The notes under the pieces were generated by a model. That model searched no databases and was not told the origin of the DNA. It was given only the letters and a program-made list of their open reading frames with translations. From assembly GCA_947184155.2 (NCBI GenBank), contig CAMXCT020006468.1:155336-219335 (forward strand): DNA of 64,000 bases. The letters run 5' to 3'. The number at the start of each line of letters is the position of its first letter. Positions within the stretch are counted from its first letter, which is position 1. Positions 12,128 through 22,739 of this stretch are shown piece after piece. This DNA comes from Cladocopium goreaui. Taxonomy: Eukaryota; Sar; Dinophyceae; Suessiales; Symbiodiniaceae. A program made the position numbers and the translations under genes.

Positions 12128-12399
12128 CCAAGTTGGCATCAGCTGAGGAAACTCAAGCAGCAAAGGTAAAAAGCCTTGGAACGTGGGTCAGGGGCCACCT
12201 CCGAGACCAGAGAATTTCAACATGATTCCACAGGTTCAATCATTGCATCGAAATCTGGGCTATGGACTCACTATTTACATGAAGTCATTAAGTGTCATTA
12301 AGCGTCATTGAGTGTAAGATAAAGCATCTATTTCAGTGTTAAATAACTGATTCGGCTTACAACCATCTGGTAAATAAATGATAAATAACCATTAAGATA

Positions 12400-12800
12400 A
12401 ACATCAATAACCATATATTAACCATATATTAACCATATATTAGCCATATATTAGCCATATATTAGCCATAGATTAACCATAGATTAACCATAGATTAACC
12501 ATAGATTAATAAGATACATCAACTTCAGTGGAGCCTCATTTCAGTCTTTGCGGAGCTGGAACTTTTCGCGTCAGGACTTGGAGTCTTCGGCCTTGCAGCG
12601 ATTGGCATCGCTTCTGAAGCGCTGGGAGGTGGGCATATGTTAGCTATGAGAGGCATGAGATTTTGACTTGGTGCATATAGAATATATTAAGAAATATTCA
12701 TTATTGATATATATATATATACTGTATATAACACTATAATTAACTATAATTATATATATATATGTATATATATATGTATACACATACTATTCATACATCA
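12400..12800. repeat. CCATATATTAA tandem repeats and AT tracts
   Basis: At 12410-12510 about ten units of CCATATATTAA/CCATAGATTAA occur in tandem. At 12700-12790 TATATA-rich DNA follows. Between them lies the exon at 12545-12628. Confidence 0.8.
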
Positions 12801-13272
12801 TACATTCATAAATCGTTTGTGAAAGTCATCCACTCCGGAACGAATTAAGTCGCCAGGTGAAAGTCATCGGTACCGAGGGATACCCGAAGGCTCGGAATGC
12901 CTAGCAGGTGGCATGAAACCTGTCCTCCCGAACCCTGGGAATCATGGTTTAGATATAGGGAATCATCCCAAAATGGGAACATACCTCAAGATTCAGGTTT
13001 ATGAAATATATTAATTTACCCAGATATTGCAATCAAAGACTGAAAAAAGATGTGACTCAGTTGGCCAACCAGCGATTTTTGCGGATGCACTGATTGATGC
13101 ACTTAGACTCAGCCGTATTGACAGTGCAACCTTTCTCAACACTGATAGGCTGAAGTCACATGTGGTGGAGTCAGTACGGAGGAGCTTTCCGCAGGGCCCT
13201 CGAGAACGGCGAATTTCTGCACCAAACCTGACTTGTTTGCGCAACGAAGCTTGTGGGGTGCCTGCAGAATGA
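12545..13272 (+). CDS. 3' exons, C-terminal extension of the EF-hand gene or a separate gene
   Basis: Exon 12545-12628 follows TTTCAG and encodes SLRSWNFSRQDLESSALQRL and SLLKRWE, with a GT donor. Terminal exon 13024-13272 follows TTTACCCAG. It encodes a helical, basic segment including IFADALIDALRLSRID, ends in ISAPNLTCL and GVPAE, and stops at 13270-13272. The PNL-type Ser/Arg-rich tail resembles the SMPNLNLTSSF tail of the preceding EF-hand exon. It is therefore either an alternative 3' end or a related neighbour. No domain recognised. Confidence 0.5.
12902..13023 (+). repeat. MITE family 3, copy 1 (left end lost)
   Basis: Shares AAACCTGTCCTCCCGAA, CCTGGGAAT, GGGAATCATCCC and the right end AATTTACCCAGAT with the element at 22584. 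Its right terminus coincides with the CAG acceptor of the exon starting at 13024. Confidence 0.7.
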
Positions 13273-13800
13273 TGCAATACCGGCAAGACCTAGTTGGGTA
13301 GTGTTGGGTAAATAGCTCATGATATCTCGTGATGCTCTGATTTGGCATTTGCATCACAGACTTCTGGATCCCCCAAAACAATCGAAATCGACCTTGCCGA
13401 AGTGGAGCAAGGACGAGACCATGGAGTGCAAAAGGCAACCAGGACTCTTCTTCATTGGAGAGGCAGGCAAAAAAAGGGGTCAATTTAGCGATTTGCCAAC
13501 GTTCCCTTTGAGACACAGGAGGTTGAACACCGGGCAAGCAAGCACCATTTCGATGCAGTGTGTTTATTTTACTGGTGCAAAACGCAGGGAATTTTCGGGA
13601 ATGATCCACAATAACTATCAATAATCATCCCAGCAACCCCCAGCAACCCATCCATTTCCTACTAAGCAAAAAAACTTACTGGTGCTTAGTTATTAGTTAA
13701 TTATTACAATTGGACATGTTTTAATGGTTTTTACCAGTAACTTATTTTCATTGTCGCCAATTGGTTTCAGTATATAATATATAAGTTATTTTCATAACAT

Positions 13801-13999
13801 TAAACTAACAGTTTGCTATTGAAAATGGCCATTTATAGTGAGTTTTCCCATTAAACATGCTGATCAATGGATGATTAATCTGGTAAACTAACAGTTTGCT
13901 ATGGAAAATGGCCATTGAAATAGTGAGTTTTCCCATTAAAAATTGTGATTTTCCATAGTTTTCCATGGTTTTCCCATTAAAAATGGTGATTTTCCATAG
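13801..13999 (+). repeat. MITE family 1, two truncated copies in tandem
   Basis: 13801-13858 and about 13879-13999 both contain TAAACTAACAGTTTGCTA and TTCCCATTAAA segments. They lack the TACCCTCTGG and GAGGGTA ends. They look like internally deleted or recombined copies. Confidence 0.75.
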
Positions 14000-15540
14000 T
14001 AAAAACACCTGGTTCATTGGATCCAGAGCCAGGCGGTTGACGTCACAGGATGGCTGGGAGGTACCTTGGACGATGGTGACCCCAATTTTGAAGCTCGATC
14101 TATGGCTCAACATTTCGTTTGATTTGTTGGAATACTCAGGGAATAAACTTGATCATCTTAATTTCGAAGTATCTTGGATTCTCAAAGTCTAAAGCAAGGG
14201 TTTCAGTTATATTAAACTTTGGGCAAGCTTGCCTTTACCGTCTTCCTGGCCATGAGCCATCACGAAAGTGAACATGGTTACAGCACGCAGTTATCCGAGC
14301 TATCCTGATCAGACTTGACAGTACGCAACTTCCTCGTCACGTACATCGCAGAGGTTTTTCGATTTACCCTTCGGCCACTCCACTGGTGATCGCCCCCGAT
14401 TCCGTGGGTTACCCTGATCATCTGAGGTAATTGACAAACCGATGGACCCCCATTTTTGTCAATTTTGAGACGCCCATGTAGCTCATGTTTTTTTTTGGCT
14501 CACGGTCCGCATGAGGTTACAATTTCCAATGGGCCTGGGCCTCCGGCTTTGCTGCCGGCGCCGTGTCCCTTGGCGATTTTTGGATGACATGGGATGACAA
14601 TTTTGCCCAGGAATCCCTTGGAATAGACCCCATGGCATGTCGACTATGGCGGATTTCCAGCCAGGTGCTGACCTGGGCCATTGGCGACAAATAGCTGCTG
14701 TGCGATGGGTATCTCACCGTGGTGACTGGCACAGTGACAGAGTAGCAAACACCAGAATAGTAATCTCTTTGATATCCCTGAGCTGCCAAACAATATCAAA
14801 CAATGTAGAGAACATCAGTTTTGTGAACCTAGTTCTGCTGTTTTTCTGAACGCTGACGCGTTCCATGACAATTGCACCCACCAAGAATCCTTTGGTTTGG
14901 ATTTGCGTCAAGGATTCCAATGTGTGATGATTGTAGCCATGGTATGCCATGGTTTACATTCACGAGACAGCACGTCCTGCGCCCTTGCGAGCTGTTTTTT
15001 TTTGGCCGAAACGCTGGAAGAACAAGCTGCATCCTTTTGTGGAGCAAGACAATATATGCACCGATAAAGACATCGGACCCCGTCGCCATATATTGGGAAT
15101 GTCATCATCCCAACTGACTAACTCCATGATTTTTCAGAGGGGTAGGTTGAAACCACCAACCAGCTATGGATCATGATTTATTTTCCATATGGGATGTCAT
15201 CCTCCCCACGAACGCCAACATTTTTCATGGTGAAATTGCCATGGCGTGACGACTCAATTCCTGATACAGGAGCCCCTGTTTTCGGTGGTTGGGTGGCTGT
15301 CGGAACAAGGTTGATACCATGGATACCTAGATTACCCTAGGATACCCAAATTGCGTAAATGATAGTAAAGCATGAGAATATCTGATCATGCTGGATCTTT
15401 CTTGGGCCTTCCAGCTTAGATACACAGGCTGTAAAGTGACCCATAGGCTGCATCCGCTACAATTCTGGAGGGTTCAGGAAGACTTCTCAAGATATCTGTA
15501 ACTTCTGGTGCACAGGGAAGTAGCTCAGTAGCAGAGGATG
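14000..15540. other. gene-poor stretch, possible exon at 14540-14695
   Basis: Mostly non-coding by eye. One plus-strand frame around 14540-14695 (GFAAGAVSLGDFWMTWDD) could be exonic but has no recognisable domain. Partial family 2 MITE sequence occupies about 15078-15230. Confidence 0.3.
15078..15230 (+). repeat. MITE family 2, truncated copies
   Basis: 15078-15163 retains CATATATTGGGAATGTCATC and the right end GAAACCACCAACCAG but has lost the left arm. Directly after it, 15168-15225 repeats the family core (TTTATTTTCCATATGGGATG) without ends. Confidence 0.65.
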
Positions 15541-15554
15541 CCATTCTGGATGTC

Positions 15555-16767
15555 AGAGGGATCGTTTGGAAAAGGACACAATGTCACAACCAGTGACCCA
15601 AGAGCTTAAACAGTACGGTCCTGAGGGTCTGAAAGATCTTGCTGGTAAGAGAGCCTGAATGAAGAGACATTCCCTGTTTGATTAGACTTGACCATCCTTC
15701 AATATTCCACCATCGACTTTGGTGAAGAAATTAAACGACAACCCAGCATCAACTGGGATGCTTTGGAATTTCAAAACTCTGAAGCGGTAAGATGCTGTAC
15801 GATCTGTTTCACGAGACTTTCTGGCGGGATTCCATGCTTTTCTGGACTTTTCTGCCTTGTTTTGTGATTTTACTATATTTTACTATCAGTTTCACAGGCA
15901 TCCATCGCATCTATAAGCATCACATCCGTGACATCCATGGTATCGGCATCACATCCATGGTATCCGCAGCGGGGCTCCTCTCGTTGTCGTTTTTTCGCTT
16001 CGCGTCGAGGGACACCCCGCGTGATGGAGATGCCGACGGCATCAGCCCCGGCTTTGAGGGATTCCGCCTTACCTGTTGCTGTGACAGGCGGTTTGGGTGA
16101 GGCATCAAATAAGCAGCATGTGTGTTTCAATGTTTTCCTTCCGAGTGGGAGGTTTGCCACTATCTCCTGCTTGAGCACAGAGACTCTGAAGGGGCTTCAG
16201 CTGCAAATTGCTGCACTTCTGGGCCTAAAAGCAGCAAACCCCCTTTGTGATGGCATACCTCTTTTACATTTTTTTCGGCCTACATTCAGCGAATTCAGCA
16301 GCCTCCTTTGTCTGGACACACTTGCGGCAGAACTTCAAGGGTGCAGTGTTCAAGTCTTGCAACAAGAACATCCAGACTGGTGTCGACACAGATGCTTTTT
16401 CAGGCACTCGCCGGCCATGGACTGGGACATTGAAGAGGAGATCACAGAATGGCTCTGGCTTTTTTCCAATGGGCAGTTCAGGTACCTGCGGCACAGATAT
16501 TTTTGGAATGAGGGAGTGCACACCTGGATCTGTAAACTTGGTGAAGTCGACAGGGAGGAGTTTGAAGGTATCGGTTCCTGGCGTTGCGTTTTGTTGGAAG
16601 GTGGAGGGGACAGTTCTCTGGAGGAGGTCGTCACGCTTGAGGGCACGGCAAAGACGTGGCATCAGTCAAGTCGAGACCAAAATGCCTATCTGCAGCGTAA
16701 GATCCGGATGACTTTTCCAAAGGCGACCCTGCTGCAGAACTATGAGAGCATATTCTTGGATCCGTAG
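15555..16767 (+). CDS. protein with ubiquitin-like domain, three exons
   Basis: Exon 1, about 15555-15644, encodes RDRLEKDTMSQPVTQELKQY and ends at a GTAAGA donor. Exon 2, 15686-15786, follows ATTAG, encodes LTILQYSTIDFGEEIKR and INWDALEFQ, and again ends at GTAAGA. Exon 3, 15898-16767, follows TTTCACAG and runs open to a TAG at 16765. Near 16110-16210 it encodes a beta-grasp-like segment (FNVFLPSGRFATISC, then TLKGLQLQIAALLGL), like the ubiquitin-like N-terminal modules common in dinoflagellate proteins. The rest is an uncharacterised acidic/aromatic region (WDIEEEITEWLWLFSNGQF) of about 110 residues ending FPKATLLQNYESIF. Function unknown. A role in ubiquitin-type protein contacts is only suggested. 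Confidence 0.6.
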
Positions 16768-17387
16768 CCGGCGTTGCCCTCTGAATTTTCGGCACCTTGT
16801 GCAGGTTCCAATTTTTGAGAATTCAGGATTCCAATTTCCAATGCACAAGGCCCCTTTGAAGAGATTCAGGACACGCGTCAGTTGCATGCACTCATTATCC
16901 CCTCAGTCCTAGCTGGTCCTAGCCTACTTGATCAGGCCAATGGCGCAATAGCCATCTGCCGCTGATACTGTGGACAGAATGGATGGCCTCATTGCTTTCG
17001 AGTTTTGTCCTTTGTGTGCTACGGACTGGGAGATCTGAAAAGCAGAGGGAAATGAGGGAAGGGGTCCTTGAGGGCAACTTTCAAAGAGCATGAGTAGGAA
17101 CAAGTTTCAAAAGAAATGATGGGATGGCTCATTCTTTATCCTACAAAGAAAAGTGGTAAAACTGAGTGAACAACTACACTTCTGAACTATATATGTAGTA
17201 GACAGGAAAAAACCTTCTTTATCCTTACGAAAACAGCTGTGATTGCACCTCAATATCAGCAGTATGGAAACTCAAGTTCATCCTGCCCATGCGAATGTGA
17301 GGCATAGTTCCGCATGCTTGGAAGATGTCTACTGCTCTTGATTAAAGCATAGTCTGTGTGTTTCTTTTATTGATGATTGCTGTAGGA

Positions 17388-19760
17388 TTACGATGGAGAT
17401 GCACGGAGCACAGAAACACCACGAAACGTCGTTGCAACGTATAGATTCTGTGCAGCGATGCCAGGAAGATCTGACCAAAATGCAGCTGTTCTCCTCGAGG
17501 ATGAAGACGCCAACAACACACCAGGTACCAAGCTGCAGCTGCCAGATCTTCAAACATCAAGATCATCAAGTTGAACATACTTGAACATACTTGAACATAG
17601 CCTGTGACATAGTTGAACAACTTGAAGTTCACCATTTTTTGGGTGATCATTCCATATTTCAGGGATGGATTTTCTGACTCTGACGGTTTTTTTTTGCGGT
17701 TGAAATCATCCGCTTTCCGTTGCCGCAGCTGCCGCAGCTGCCAGGTGATGTTGGCGGCTTCGGAGCTGGGGCCATACATCCCAGGCATCGGCCAGGCATA
17801 TCACACCTCCGTGCTCATTGACAACGAAGAGTCCAGCAGCCCAGGGGATCAAAACGTGGGAAAATATGGGAAAATTACCCTCTGGTAAACTAACATAGCT
17901 ATTGAAAATGGCCGTTTATAGTGGATTTACCCATTAAAAATAGTGATTTTCCATAGTTAGGTTAGTTTACCAGAGGGTACAGTCATCATATAGTCAGATC
18001 ATGTCATATCCATTATGGTCATAGTCATGATATAGCTATATAGTCACTATTTTTCTCAAGCCGTTGTCAACGCGCCACATACCATGTTTTTTTTTGGGAT
18101 GCGCATCCATGAATCCCAGCGAGTTTTTCATGGTTGAGTTATTGGTGCTATGACAAACGGGGATATCATGGGAAAGCAACTAAAATGGCTACCCTCTGGT
18201 AAACTAACGTAACTATGGAAAGATCCACCATGCTATTCATGGGTAAATCCACTCTTTCTATGGCCATTTTCAATAGCAAACTGTTAGTTTACCAGGCCGG
18301 GTATGTAATGGAAAAATACTCAGCAGTACTGAGATGGGACATAAGAAGCAAACTTAGGGCGTGATGTGACCATAGAGGACCGATAGGAGAGTCCGGTCAG
18401 CTCTGTTCACAACGCAAATGCACAGTGACATGAGGTACCAGTTTGATGGCAGTGGCATTTGCGTGAGCCAGAATCTCAGAGAAACATGTCTAGTTCTTCC
18501 TTCGATGCTGAATTCTCATCCCCGAGCGTGCTTCCTCCAATGCGCAAGTCCAGTAGCAAAGCCAAGAACTACAACTGCCCTCAAGAACCTTCAAATGAGG
18601 CTTTTAGGCTTTATGTGCCGTTTATTGAGTCCTTGAGTCCAAAAATCGTGGTCCGAGAAAACTCGTTGGGTATCCTTGGTTCTGTTGTGGTGGCACGTGC
18701 CATGATTTGTTGCTGTTTTTTTTTTTCCGGTGGGCGCCTTCAGGACAAAGCTGAGCATACCAAGAATACCCATTGTCACATCATAATAAAAGTTCCATTA
18801 TTACCAAGATTTGTTCCATCATAATAAAAGTTCCATAATAAAAGTTCCATTATCACATCATAATAAGAATACCCAGATCATAATAATATAATTTGTTCCT
18901 GATTTGGCCAAAGTCAGTTTTACCAAGCCAAATCATCATCTCCGGAACCCGTTTTTTAGTGTCACTGTGAAGTTCGCCCGACCCAGCAATGAAAGGAGAG
19001 CGAAATGGCCATGCTTTTGTGAATGACCAGCCCCGAGCACCCATAAGACAAAGAGCATGAATATATTTTTTTCAGAGTTGCAACAACATTTACACAGACA
19101 AGATTACTTAGATGGGCCATGGGATTAGCGATTCCTGGTTAGTAAGTGGGGATTTGTTACCCCCAAACAATCCCAATGAAATAATCCATTTACTAACTAG
19201 TTAACTAACTCCATGGCCCATCTAAGTAGAATAATTCATCATTGGAACGGAACCCCAACGGACCTAACCAGCCGCTGCAGCTTCAGGTCGTGGCCTTTCA
19301 AGCCACCAGCGCTTTACACGTGGCCATGAGTTGATTTTCGTAGGACACACGCTTCAAAGCCCCAAGGTCCGTGGGGCGAAGTTGTGGGGACAGCGACTGT
19401 GAAGCTGCCAAGGCTACTTTCTAAAAATGGATCAGGAGTTACCGGCCCTACAAATTGCTTCGCAATCCAGCAACTTGCTCGGTGAAGCTACCTCCAAGCA
19501 AGTGCATCAGAACCTTTTGGAAGCCTTCAGAATTCGGTTTCAACAGCCACTTGTGCATCTGGGCCTTCCCCATTCCTCCCTTTCCTCCCATTCTCACCGT
19601 GGCTTTGTGGAGGCCATGGTCGCACTGCTAGCGGCGCACTTCCAGCCTGGCAGCTACGATCTTCTGCGAAAGAATTGCAACTCATTCTCTAGCCCTTTGA
19701 CTGATTTAGCATGCTTTCCTCTAGCCATCATCCTTCAGAAGGACTCATACGATCTCAAAT
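17388..19760 (+). CDS. PPPDE/DESI-type thiol peptidase, multi-exon
   Basis: Exon about 17388-17520 encodes a helical N-terminal part (HHETSLQRIDSVQRCQEDL). Exon from about 17741 encodes MLAASELGPYIPGIGQ then AYHTSVLIDNEE, where the His of HTSV is the family's catalytic His. A small exon around 18437-18457 adds FDGSGIC. About 19287-19360 encodes RGHELIFVGHTLQSPK. Exon ending about 19715 encodes AMVALLAAHF, YDLLRKNCNSFS and LTDL, where Cys in NCNSFS is the catalytic Cys. PPPDE proteins (PF05903) are deubiquitinating or deSUMOylating isopeptidases. Order and spacing of the His and Cys blocks fit the family. The large intron between them holds two family 1 MITEs and the 19106 foldback. The open frame from 19427 to 19762 spans the last block. 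Exon borders are inferred and the 3' end is uncertain. Confidence 0.65.
17876..17979 (+). repeat. MITE family 1, copy 7
   Basis: A 104-bp copy, both termini perfect (TACCCTCTGGTAAACTAAC and GTTTACCAGAGGGTA). Intronic in the PPPDE gene. Confidence 0.9.
18190..18303 (-). repeat. MITE family 1, copy 8 (CCGGGTA subfamily)
   Basis: A 114-bp copy, reverse orientation. It starts TACCCTCTGGTAAACTAAC and ends AGTTTACCAGGCCGGGTA, like the copy at 6941. Intronic in the PPPDE gene. Confidence 0.87.
18775..18900. repeat. CATAATAAAAGTTCCAT short tandem repeat
   Basis: Three to four imperfect copies of ATCATAATAAAAGTTCCAT with spacer variants, in the PPPDE intron. Confidence 0.7.
19106..19227. repeat. MITE-like element with perfect 17-bp inverted ends
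   Basis: Left end ACTTAGATGGGCCATGG and right end CCATGGCCCATCTAAGT are exact inverted repeats 122 bp apart. The inside contains further inverted GGTTAGTAAGT / TTACTAACTAG segments. It lies in the PPPDE gene intron. Confidence 0.8.
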
Positions 19761-20070
19761 GACTCATTGGGGAAATCAACGGCAAATTCCCAAAGACCAC
19801 CACAGGAGGCAATGTGTGGCCAGACAAATTTCAGTTTTGTATGTTTTGTGTCCATTCAATACTTGACACGCAGCGAGATTAGCGTCGAAGGTTGCGCGCT
19901 GCATTACTTGCTGGAAGCATCGAGTCTTGGCTTTCGGGATTCTGTCTCCATTGGATCCTCTGTTGGCCTGTTGGGCTTGGTTAGAGCATTTTGGCATATT
20001 TTGGCATCAAGCACCCACGGTGCAACGTATATGGTAGCAGCGATCATGCTTAAGTGACTTAAGTGCTTAG

Positions 20071-20443
20071 GGCTGCTGAAAGATGTTGAGAGAAAGGAGG
20101 TCGATCTGGAGTCACAGATGTCAAAATTTGAGCGTTCCAAGTTGCTGCCTATGCTATTGGTGAAACTTCAGCAATGGTGGCGGTCCAATCCGAGGATGGA
20201 TTCCAAGTACTCCTGCATGGAATCTATGGTTCAGAATGTGAACAACTACATCAATTTAGTTGCTTGCTCAGGGTGCGGAGTCCGTGAGTCTGTGCTTCAG
20301 CCTATTTCGGCCTTGATGCTATGGCCAGAAGCCTTGGCATCTGAGGTTTCTTTGGTCATGCCCGGGTATCAGCCCAATCCTTTCGCTGAAGGTTTCGGTC
20401 GCAAACTTAGCCAAATTTCTGGATCACCAGGGAGGCCAATCTG
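20071..20443 (+). CDS. hypothetical terminal exon downstream of the PPPDE gene
   Basis: After a TGCTTAG acceptor the frame is open for about 120 codons. It reads LLKDVERKEVDLESQMSKF, then LLVKLQQWWRSNPRMDS and NNYINLVACSGCGV, and ends in GRPI. An N-terminal helix is followed by a small Cys-containing part. It may be the 3' end of the PPPDE gene or a separate gene. No domain recognised. Confidence 0.45.
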
Positions 20444-21000
20444 ACGAGATTTATGGACATGTTACATGAATTGATATGATAAGATATGATCTACGTATAT
20501 CGTATACATTGTTTAGTCAAGCATCTCTGTCAGCGAGTGCATTCTGACTTACACGTCTCATCGGTGGTTCTGTGAGTTTTCACGAAGCCTGTGCAGCCTG
20601 TGCAGACGTTGAGCTGGTGCGCCGCGACATCACGCTACAAAAGCATGTTCCACGAGGACCAACCGACCAACGGGCACCAACCCTTTGGGTGATGAGGATC
20701 TTCCTTTGAATCCAAGTTATTTTGGCTAGTTGCTTTGATCTGAACTTGAGGAAAACAGAGAAATGAGACCAACTGAAGCAGATAGCCGCTAGCGAAGTCT
20801 GATTTATGCATCCCATTCCTGGCTCAAGTTACCTACCCGAGTTACCCTACCCAAACTCGAGTTGTTGTGATTTCGCTCTCGCCATGTCGGCCCCAAAACT
20901 CTGGCGCCAGTTTTCCCGGTGTTTCACTCACTATGTGTGGAACCAATTGCAATCCAGGACTAGGATTTCTCTTCCAAGCTACTGCAGCAGGAACTACTGA

Positions 21001-22014
21001 TTGCCAATGTTGCAGCCCGGCTGTAGCGCCTGTATAGTACTTGTGTCGGGAGTCACAGAACCTTATTCCTACACGCCTGTAGTCCCACTTCCTGCTGGCT
21101 ATGCCCTCCTACGCGGACCGTATTGGAGGTGCGAAGGCTATGATCCAACCCTGAGAAGGGGTCTTACTATTGATCAATGTAAAGAGTCTTGTGCAAGCCC
21201 AAGCTTTGAGGGGTTGATATTCACCCGCAACCATCGACCAGGCGGTACTGTAGTGGTTGCTGGTGCTGCAGCAACTTGGACGAAGAGCAAGACACCGTTA
21301 CTCAATGGTCCTTGTATGGACCTGTCTCAGCACCACCAGCCCTGGAGCTGTCATTGGTGACCCACACATCACGACTTTTGACGGCCAACGCTACACCCAT
21401 ATTAAGCAGGGCACCTTTTCGCTGTGGCACTTCTCAGGTGTGGAGACGGACTTTCATTCAGAAGAGATTGCCGGAACCAAGAAGCTTCCTGTTGATTGGC
21501 AAGTCTACGCACACTCTGACTTGTCGATGAGAAGCGAGCCCTTTATGAAGGACTGCAGTCCTTCATAAAGGGCTCGCTTCTCATCGACAACTCAGGAGGA
21601 TTTGCGCGACAAATGCTTGAGATCACAGGACTGTAAGTGGAAACAAGTGGCCAAACCACAACATGAATGTCCAAATCTCCATGAAATGGAAGTCGCTCTC
21701 TATGCTGCAGACGTGAACAAGCAGCTTCGTACCTTCAGCGAAGTTGATGAACACCGAGCATTCCTTGGCCTGATAATACAGTCACACGGCTGTGATACTG
21801 AAAAAGCATGGGCATTTGAGAGAGGATGGGACAAAGAACGTATACTCGTTGGTGGTTTGGAACATGAATTTTATTTTCCGTATATGGGATAATCATCCCA
21901 ACTGACGAACTCATATTTTCCAGGGGGTAGGTATACCACCAACCAGTATACCGTTTTGAAGATTGCATTTATGATTGCCTGGGCGCTGGCTGTGCCGGCC
22001 TAAGACATATTATA
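21001..22014 (+). CDS. secreted-type protein with PAN-like and von Willebrand D-like domains, exonic
   Basis: The 5' part encodes WRCEGYDPTLRRGLTIDQC and CKESCASPSFEG, resembling a Cys-rich PAN/apple module. Near 21355 the frame gives GDPHITTFDGQRY and GTFSLWHFSG, the start of a VWD domain. The exon ends FARQMLEITG at a GTAAGT donor (21633). The next exon, about 21709-21839, encodes VNKQLRTFSEVDEH and ends GWDKE. Removing the 107-nt repeat intron 21840-21946 joins this to YRFEDCIYDCLGAGCAG, the Cys cluster expected near the end of a VWD domain. VWD proteins are usually extracellular or adhesive. Frames change between the PAN-like and VWD parts, and a 70-bp palindrome interrupts the VWD exon, so this copy may be damaged. 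No signal peptide was identified. Confidence 0.6.
21521..21590. repeat. perfect 70-bp palindrome inside the VWD exon
   Basis: Two 35-bp arms meet with no spacer: TTGTCGATGAGAAGCGAGCC and onward is the exact reverse complement of the right arm ending GCTTCTCATCGACAA. The right arm reads in frame with the rest of the VWD domain (GSLLIDNSGGFARQ). The left arm brings a stop after MKDCSPS. Confidence 0.95.
21840..21946 (+). repeat. MITE family 2, copy serving as a whole intron
   Basis: The element carries CGTTGGTGGTTTGG at the left and ACCACCAACCAG at the right, with the family core between. GTATAC occurs at both edges. Taken as an intron with GT at 21840 and AG at 21946, it splices the VWD reading frame cleanly. 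Confidence 0.7.
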
Positions 22015-22059
22015 TAAGTTAATAGAAGTGTCGCCGTTAATATATAGTACCGACATATG

Positions 22060-22199
22060 CAGGTCAAAGTTCGGAAGCCTTCCAAATCAAACAGCATCCA
22101 GTGGTTTGCTGAGCCACAGGACCCAAGGAGAGGCAAAGCCGTGCTTGGAACCTCGTGCGGCGCTTGCGGATGGCTGCCAGGTGCCACAAAGCATGGAAC
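22060..22199 (+). CDS. Cys-containing exon, possibly of the VWD gene
   Basis: Follows CATATGCAG and ends before GTAATTC. It encodes VKVRKPSKSNSIQWFAEPQD and SCGACGWLPGATKHGT. Its position and Cys content fit a further exon of the VWD-type gene. No separate domain recognised. Confidence 0.4.
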
Positions 22200-22583
22200 A
22201 TGTAATTCATGTACCTTCTTTCCCGTGAAAGTGAAAGGGTGTTGTAAAGAATATCATTTTTGCATATTTTTTTGCATCCGTTTGTTTTGGTATCTGAGGT
22301 ATTTGTTTGTATCTGAATGAGCTATCAGCTATCATCAGCTATCTATTTCTTGGTTCTTCCATAGCTTTTCCCCATGATCTGCCGCCAGGAAAGCCAAGGC
22401 CGGCGGGGAATTACTCCGCCAGGTCCTGTGTGGCTCCAAGACCTCGCTACTTGGAGTCGTGATTAACCAAGGGGGGTGCCCTGATGGAAGATTTCCGAAA
22501 CAAGATGGGTCTGAGAAAAAAATATATATATATTTAATGGTGATTATTATGATCATACCTTATATTCATAGTTATTTATATAT

Positions 22584-22713
22584 GTCTGGGTAAATTTCAT
22601 CACGACCGAAACCTGTCCTCCCGAAGCCTGGGAATAATCGCTAGTTTTTGGGGAATTATCCCAATATGGTCTTATTTCAGGTTAGTGAAAAAAATATAAT
22701 TTGCCCAGATATG
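22584..22713 (+). repeat. MITE family 3, copy 2
   Basis: Left end TCTGGGTAAATTT and right end AATTTGCCCAGA are inverted repeats. The inside shares AAACCTGTCCTCCCGAAG, CCTGGGAAT and CAGGTTAGTGAAA with the copy at 12902. Confidence 0.75.
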
Positions 22714-22739
22714 TGTGAAAAAATGGGAACAAAACAGGA

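Noticed and set aside
15516-15560. tRNA-like GTAGCTCAGTAGCAGAGG on the plus strand
   Set aside because: No matching T-arm or acceptor stem; it lies just upstream of a coding exon.
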